A stretch of DNA of 64,000 nucleotides from positions 248,001-312,000 of the forward strand of contig CACSKA010000001.1 of assembly GCA_902706205.1 (NCBI GenBank), written 5' to 3'. The notes beneath the pieces are model-generated. The model ran no database searches. It was given only the letters and a program-made list of their open reading frames with translations, and was not told the DNA's origin. Position numbers and translations under genes: made by a program. Below, piece by piece: positions 61,198-64,000 of the stretch (positions are counted from its first letter, which is position 1; each line of letters begins with the position of its first letter). Source of the DNA: Chryseobacterium sp. 18061 (GTDB lineage Bacteria; Pseudomonadota; Gammaproteobacteria; Enterobacterales; Enterobacteriaceae).

Positions 61198-61968
61198 TCA
61201 ACCCTGCAAAATTTTGTCCATCATTCGGCCCGGCAACAGACGCTTGAGCAGCATCACCGCGTGGGTCACCAGTGTCACCGGATAGCGTATTTTCGGCTTT
61301 TCGCTGGTGAAAGCATGGCGCACTTTTGCCACCACCGCCTCCGGCCCGAGAGTAAAACGGGCGGCGATACCTGGATTTTCGACGGGTTTGTCGGCCTGGG
61401 TCTGGTTGACGTTTTCCGTGAAGCGGGTGCGGATCGGGCCGGGCTCAATCAGGCAGACTTTAATTCCGCTGTGGCGCAGTTCCATACGCAGCGCGTCGGA
61501 CCAGGCTTCCAGTGCATATTTACTGGCGGCATACGCCCCACGGCCCGGCGTGGAAATCAGGCCCATGACTGAAGATGTCATCACAATCCGGCCTTCGCCG
61601 TGCGGCACCATAGCCGGCAGCAGGCGCATAGTCAGCTGATGCGCCCCGAAGACGTTAGTGGAAAATTGCTGCTCCAACTGCGTGCGGCTCAGGGTATTCA
61701 GTGGACCATATACGCCAAAACCGGCGTTATTAAAAATGCCGTACAGGCGGTTTTCAGTAAGAGTGAGAATTTCGTCGGCGGCGCGATCCACGCTGTCAGG
61801 CGAATCCAAATCAAGAATAATTCCCGTCAGCCCCTGATCTGACATGCGGGCCACGTCTTCTGGCTTGCGGCAAGCGGCCAGTACGCGAAAGCCCTGGCGT
61901 TTCAGCTCAAGCGCACTTTCCAGCCCAATACCGCTGGAACATCCTGTTATTAAGACCGTTTTTTGCAT
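61198..61968 (-). CDS. ybbO: YbbO, short-chain dehydrogenase/reductase
   Basis: A 256-residue SDR with TGCSSGIG cofactor motif (near residues 9-16), NNAGFG, catalytic Ser in SSVMG and YAASK (near 150-154). E. coli YbbO is an NADP-dependent aldehyde/alcohol reductase of broad specificity. The start MQKTVLITG at 61968 is chosen over one six codons upstream. tesA lies 28 bp upstream on the same strand. Confidence 0.93.
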   Translation of the reverse strand: MQKTVLITGCSSGIGLESALELKRQGFRVLAACRKPEDVARMSDQGLTGIILDLDSPDSVDRAADEILTLTENRLYGIFNNAGFGVYGPLNTLSRTQLEQQFSTNVFGAHQLTMRLLPAMVPHGEGRIVMTSSVMGLISTPGRGAYAASKYALEAWSDALRMELRHSGIKVCLIEPGPIRTRFTENVNQTQADKPVENPGIAARFTLGPEAVVAKVRHAFTSEKPKIRYPVTLVTHAVMLLKRLLPGRMMDKILQG

Positions 61969-61996
61969 AACTTTACCTGAAGACAACCCCTGATAT

Positions 61997-62623
61997 TCAG
62001 GAGTCGTGTTTAACTAAGGGAGCCAGGCGTGTCGCCATCCAGTCCGCTATAAACGGCTGCGCGTCACGATTGGGGTGAATACCATCATCCTGCATCCATT
62101 GCGGTTTCAGATAGACCTCTTCCATGAAAAATGGCAGCAGAGGAATATCGAACTCTTTGGCAAGCTGCGGATACATCGCGCTAAAGGCCTCATTATACCG
62201 ACGGCCATAGTTCGCAGGCAGACGAATTTGCATCAAAAGCGGTTCGGCGTTGGCAGCTTTAATTTGTCTGATAACCGTTCGCAAGGTTTGCTCGGTTTGT
62301 TGAGGCTGAAACCCGCGAAGGCCATCGTTACCGCCCAGTTCGACTAACACCCAGCGCGGCTGGTGCTGCTTGAGCAGCGCTGGCAGGCGCGCCAGCCCCT
62401 GCTGCGATGTATCACCGCTAATACTGGCGTTGACAACCTCGGTCTTCGGCTGCCACTTTTCATTAAGGAGCGCGGGCCATGCGGCCGTTGCCGCCATGCG
62501 ATACCCGGCGCTCAGACTGTCACCCAGAATTAACAGCGTGTCGGCAAATGCGGCGCGGCAGGTTAACAGCAAAAGAAACAGGAACGGCACATGCCAGCGG
62601 AAAACATACTTGAAGTTCATCAT
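61997..62623 (-). CDS. tesA: TesA, acyl-CoA thioesterase I / lysophospholipase L1
   Basis: A 208-residue periplasmic GDSL hydrolase. The signal peptide (residues 1-27, ending AFA) precedes the mature start ADTLLILGDSLSAG with the nucleophile Ser; the Asp-His pair lies in DGIHPN near the C-terminus. It cleaves acyl-CoA, lysophospholipids and some esters. Its start region overlaps the start of ybbA on the other strand by 33 bp, as in E. coli, where the two are also divergent. Confidence 0.96.
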   Translation of the reverse strand: MMNFKYVFRWHVPFLFLLLLTCRAAFADTLLILGDSLSAGYRMAATAAWPALLNEKWQPKTEVVNASISGDTSQQGLARLPALLKQHQPRWVLVELGGNDGLRGFQPQQTEQTLRTVIRQIKAANAEPLLMQIRLPANYGRRYNEAFSAMYPQLAKEFDIPLLPFFMEEVYLKPQWMQDDGIHPNRDAQPFIADWMATRLAPLVKHDS

Positions 62624-63277
62624 CTTAAGAAATCCGTCGGTCAGGGGGAGCAGGAGCTATCCATCCTCACCGGAGTTGAGCTGGTTGTCAAACGAGGCCA
62701 GAGCATTGCGTTAGTGGGGGAATCCGGTTCCGGCAAGTCGACGCTGCTGGCGATCCTCGCCGGGCTGGACGATGGTAGCAGCGGGGAAGTGAAGTTGATT
62801 GGCCAACCTCTGCACGCGATGGACGAAGAGGCGCGCGCCGGTCTACGGGCCCGCCATGTCGGCTTTGTGTTTCAATCTTTCATGCTGATCCCGACGCTCA
62901 ACGCGCTGGAAAACGTCGAACTCCCGGCCCTGCTGCGCGGTGAAACCGACAGTCAGGGGCGCAGCTACGCGAAGGCGCTGCTGGAACAATTAGGGCTCGG
63001 CAAACGTCTGCATCATCTTCCTGCACAGCTTTCCGGTGGCGAACAGCAGCGTGTGGCGCTGGCCCGTGCGTTTAACGGTCGGCCAGACTTGCTGTTCGCC
63101 GATGAACCCACGGGCAATCTTGACCGGCAAACAGGCGATCGCATTGCCGATTTGCTGTTTTCGCTTAACCAGGAGCATGGCACCACGCTGGTTCTGGTGA
63201 CACACGATCCGGCGCTGGCGGCGCGCTGTGATCGACGCCTGCGGCTGGTGAATGGTCAGTTGCAGGAGGAATCATGA
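62591..63277 (+). CDS. ybbA: YbbA, ABC transporter ATP-binding subunit
   Basis: A 228-residue LolD/MacB-type ATPase. Walker A GESGSGKST, signature LSGGEQQR, Walker B LLFADEPTGNLD and the His switch VTHD are intact. Its partner is the permease YbbP, whose start overlaps the ybbA stop (ATGA). The transported substrate is not established; TesA proximity suggests a lipid or envelope role (inference). Confidence 0.94.
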   Translation: MPAENILEVHHLKKSVGQGEQELSILTGVELVVKRGQSIALVGESGSGKSTLLAILAGLDDGSSGEVKLIGQPLHAMDEEARAGLRARHVGFVFQSFMLIPTLNALENVELPALLRGETDSQGRSYAKALLEQLGLGKRLHHLPAQLSGGEQQRVALARAFNGRPDLLFADEPTGNLDRQTGDRIADLLFSLNQEHGTTLVLVTHDPALAARCDRRLRLVNGQLQEES

Positions 63278-64000
63278 TTGCCCGTTGGTTCTGGCGCGAA
63301 TGGCGTTCGCCATCACTGCTGATTGTCTGGCTGGCGCTGAGCCTGGCGGTGGCCTGTGTGCTGGCGCTCGGTAATATCAGCGACCGCATGGACAAAGGGC
63401 TGAGTCAGCAAAGCCGTGAATTTATGGCGGGTGACAGAACGCTGCGCAGCGCGCGTGCCGTGTCGGAGGAATGGCTGAATAAAGCCCGCGAAATGGGGCT
63501 AAAGGTCGGCGAGCAGCTCAGTTTTGCCACCATGACTTTCGCCGGTGATACCCCGCAATTGGCGAGTGTGAAAGCGGTGGATGACGTTTATCCGATGTAT
63601 GGCCAGCTGGACACCCAACCGCCGGGGCTGAAGCCGCAGGCGGGCAGCGTGCTGTTGGCCGCCCGGTTGATGGCACTGCTGAACCTGAAAACGGGGGACA
63701 CAATCGACGTCGGCGATGCGACGCTTCGTATTGCCGGCGAAGTCCTGCAGGAGCCGGATTCCGGCTTCAACCCGTTCCAGATGGCACCGCGACTGATGAT
63801 GAACATCGCCGACGTGGCAAAAACCGGGGCTGTACAGCCGGGGAGTCGTGTCAGTTGGCGTTACAAATTTGGTGGCACGGCGCAGCAGATTGAAGCCTAC
63901 GAGAAATGGTTGTTGCCGCAACTGAAGCCTGATCAGCGCTGGATTGGCCTTGAGCAGGATGAGGGCGCACTCGGTAAATCTCTTGAACGCTCGCAGCAAT
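63274..64000 (+). CDS. ybbP: YbbP, ABC transporter permease (cut by window end)
   Basis: The N-terminal 242 residues of a large MacB-like/FtsX-type permease (about 800 residues in E. coli). A first transmembrane segment (about 14-33) is followed by the periplasmic domain. The ATG at 63274 follows AGGAGG. The gene is open at the window edge and shows no break so far. Confidence 0.93.
   Translation, partial: MIARWFWREWRSPSLLIVWLALSLAVACVLALGNISDRMDKGLSQQSREFMAGDRTLRSARAVSEEWLNKAREMGLKVGEQLSFATMTFAGDTPQLASVKAVDDVYPMYGQLDTQPPGLKPQAGSVLLAARLMALLNLKTGDTIDVGDATLRIAGEVLQEPDSGFNPFQMAPRLMMNIADVAKTGAVQPGSRVSWRYKFGGTAQQIEAYEKWLLPQLKPDQRWIGLEQDEGALGKSLERSQQ

Overview
The window is a chromosomal segment from a member of the Enterobacteriaceae. 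Gene order and protein sequence match the E. coli ylaC-to-ybbP stretch closely (ylaC, maa, hha, tomB, acrBA/acrR, mscK, rsmS-priC, ybaN, apt, dnaX, ybaB, recR, htpG, adk, hemH, gsk, ybaL, fsr, ushA, ybaK, chiX, ybaP, copA, cueR, ybbJ, qmcA, ybbN, ybbO, tesA, ybbA, ybbP). It is not E. coli itself: aes, ybaQ and glsA-ybaT are absent, and several accessory blocks are inserted. The protein sequences and the type VI secretion layout suggest the Enterobacter/Klebsiella/Lelliottia side of the family, but the genus cannot be fixed from this sequence alone.

Layout. 1-7543: envelope and multidrug efflux genes, with the acrAB/acrR divergent control region. 7672-15352: mechanosensitive channel MscK, replication-restart and polymerase genes (priC, dnaX with its programmed frameshift) and ybaB. 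15395-18016: an accessory cassette (LysR regulator, divergent pirin and isochorismatase-family genes) that separates ybaB from recR. 18123-25542: recR, heat-shock htpG, a 439-residue unrecognised protein inserted between htpG and adk, an ERIC repeat after adk, hemH and gsk. 25636-34751: ybaL, fsr, ushA, ybaK, the ChiX small RNA, ybaP and the copper ATPase copA with its CopA(Z) frameshift site and CueR promoter.

35264-55822 is a type VI secretion system (T6SS) block: tssB, tssC, tssK, tssL, an OmpA-domain protein, hcp, clpV, a 213-residue membrane-active-looking protein with a coupled 70-residue membrane protein, vgrG, a Tle1-type (DUF2235) lipase gene with a coupled DUF2931 lipoprotein, a Sel1-repeat protein, a PAAR protein, a membrane protein and tssM. 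Two things stand out. The vgrG reading frame is broken by a run of ten C near its start, which looks like a contingency (phase-variable) tract or a frameshift. The cluster also stops after tssM: baseplate genes tssE, tssF, tssG, the tssJ lipoprotein gene and tssA are not in the window, and a start codon with a good ribosome site after tssM leads only into a short scar.

56181-64000: a TrkH-like potassium transporter, cueR (now about 23 kb from its target copA), ybbJ-qmcA, a decayed fetA-fetB iron-exporter remnant, ybbN, ybbO, tesA and ybbA-ybbP (ybbP is cut by the window end). No tRNA, rRNA, CRISPR array or intact insertion sequence was recognised.
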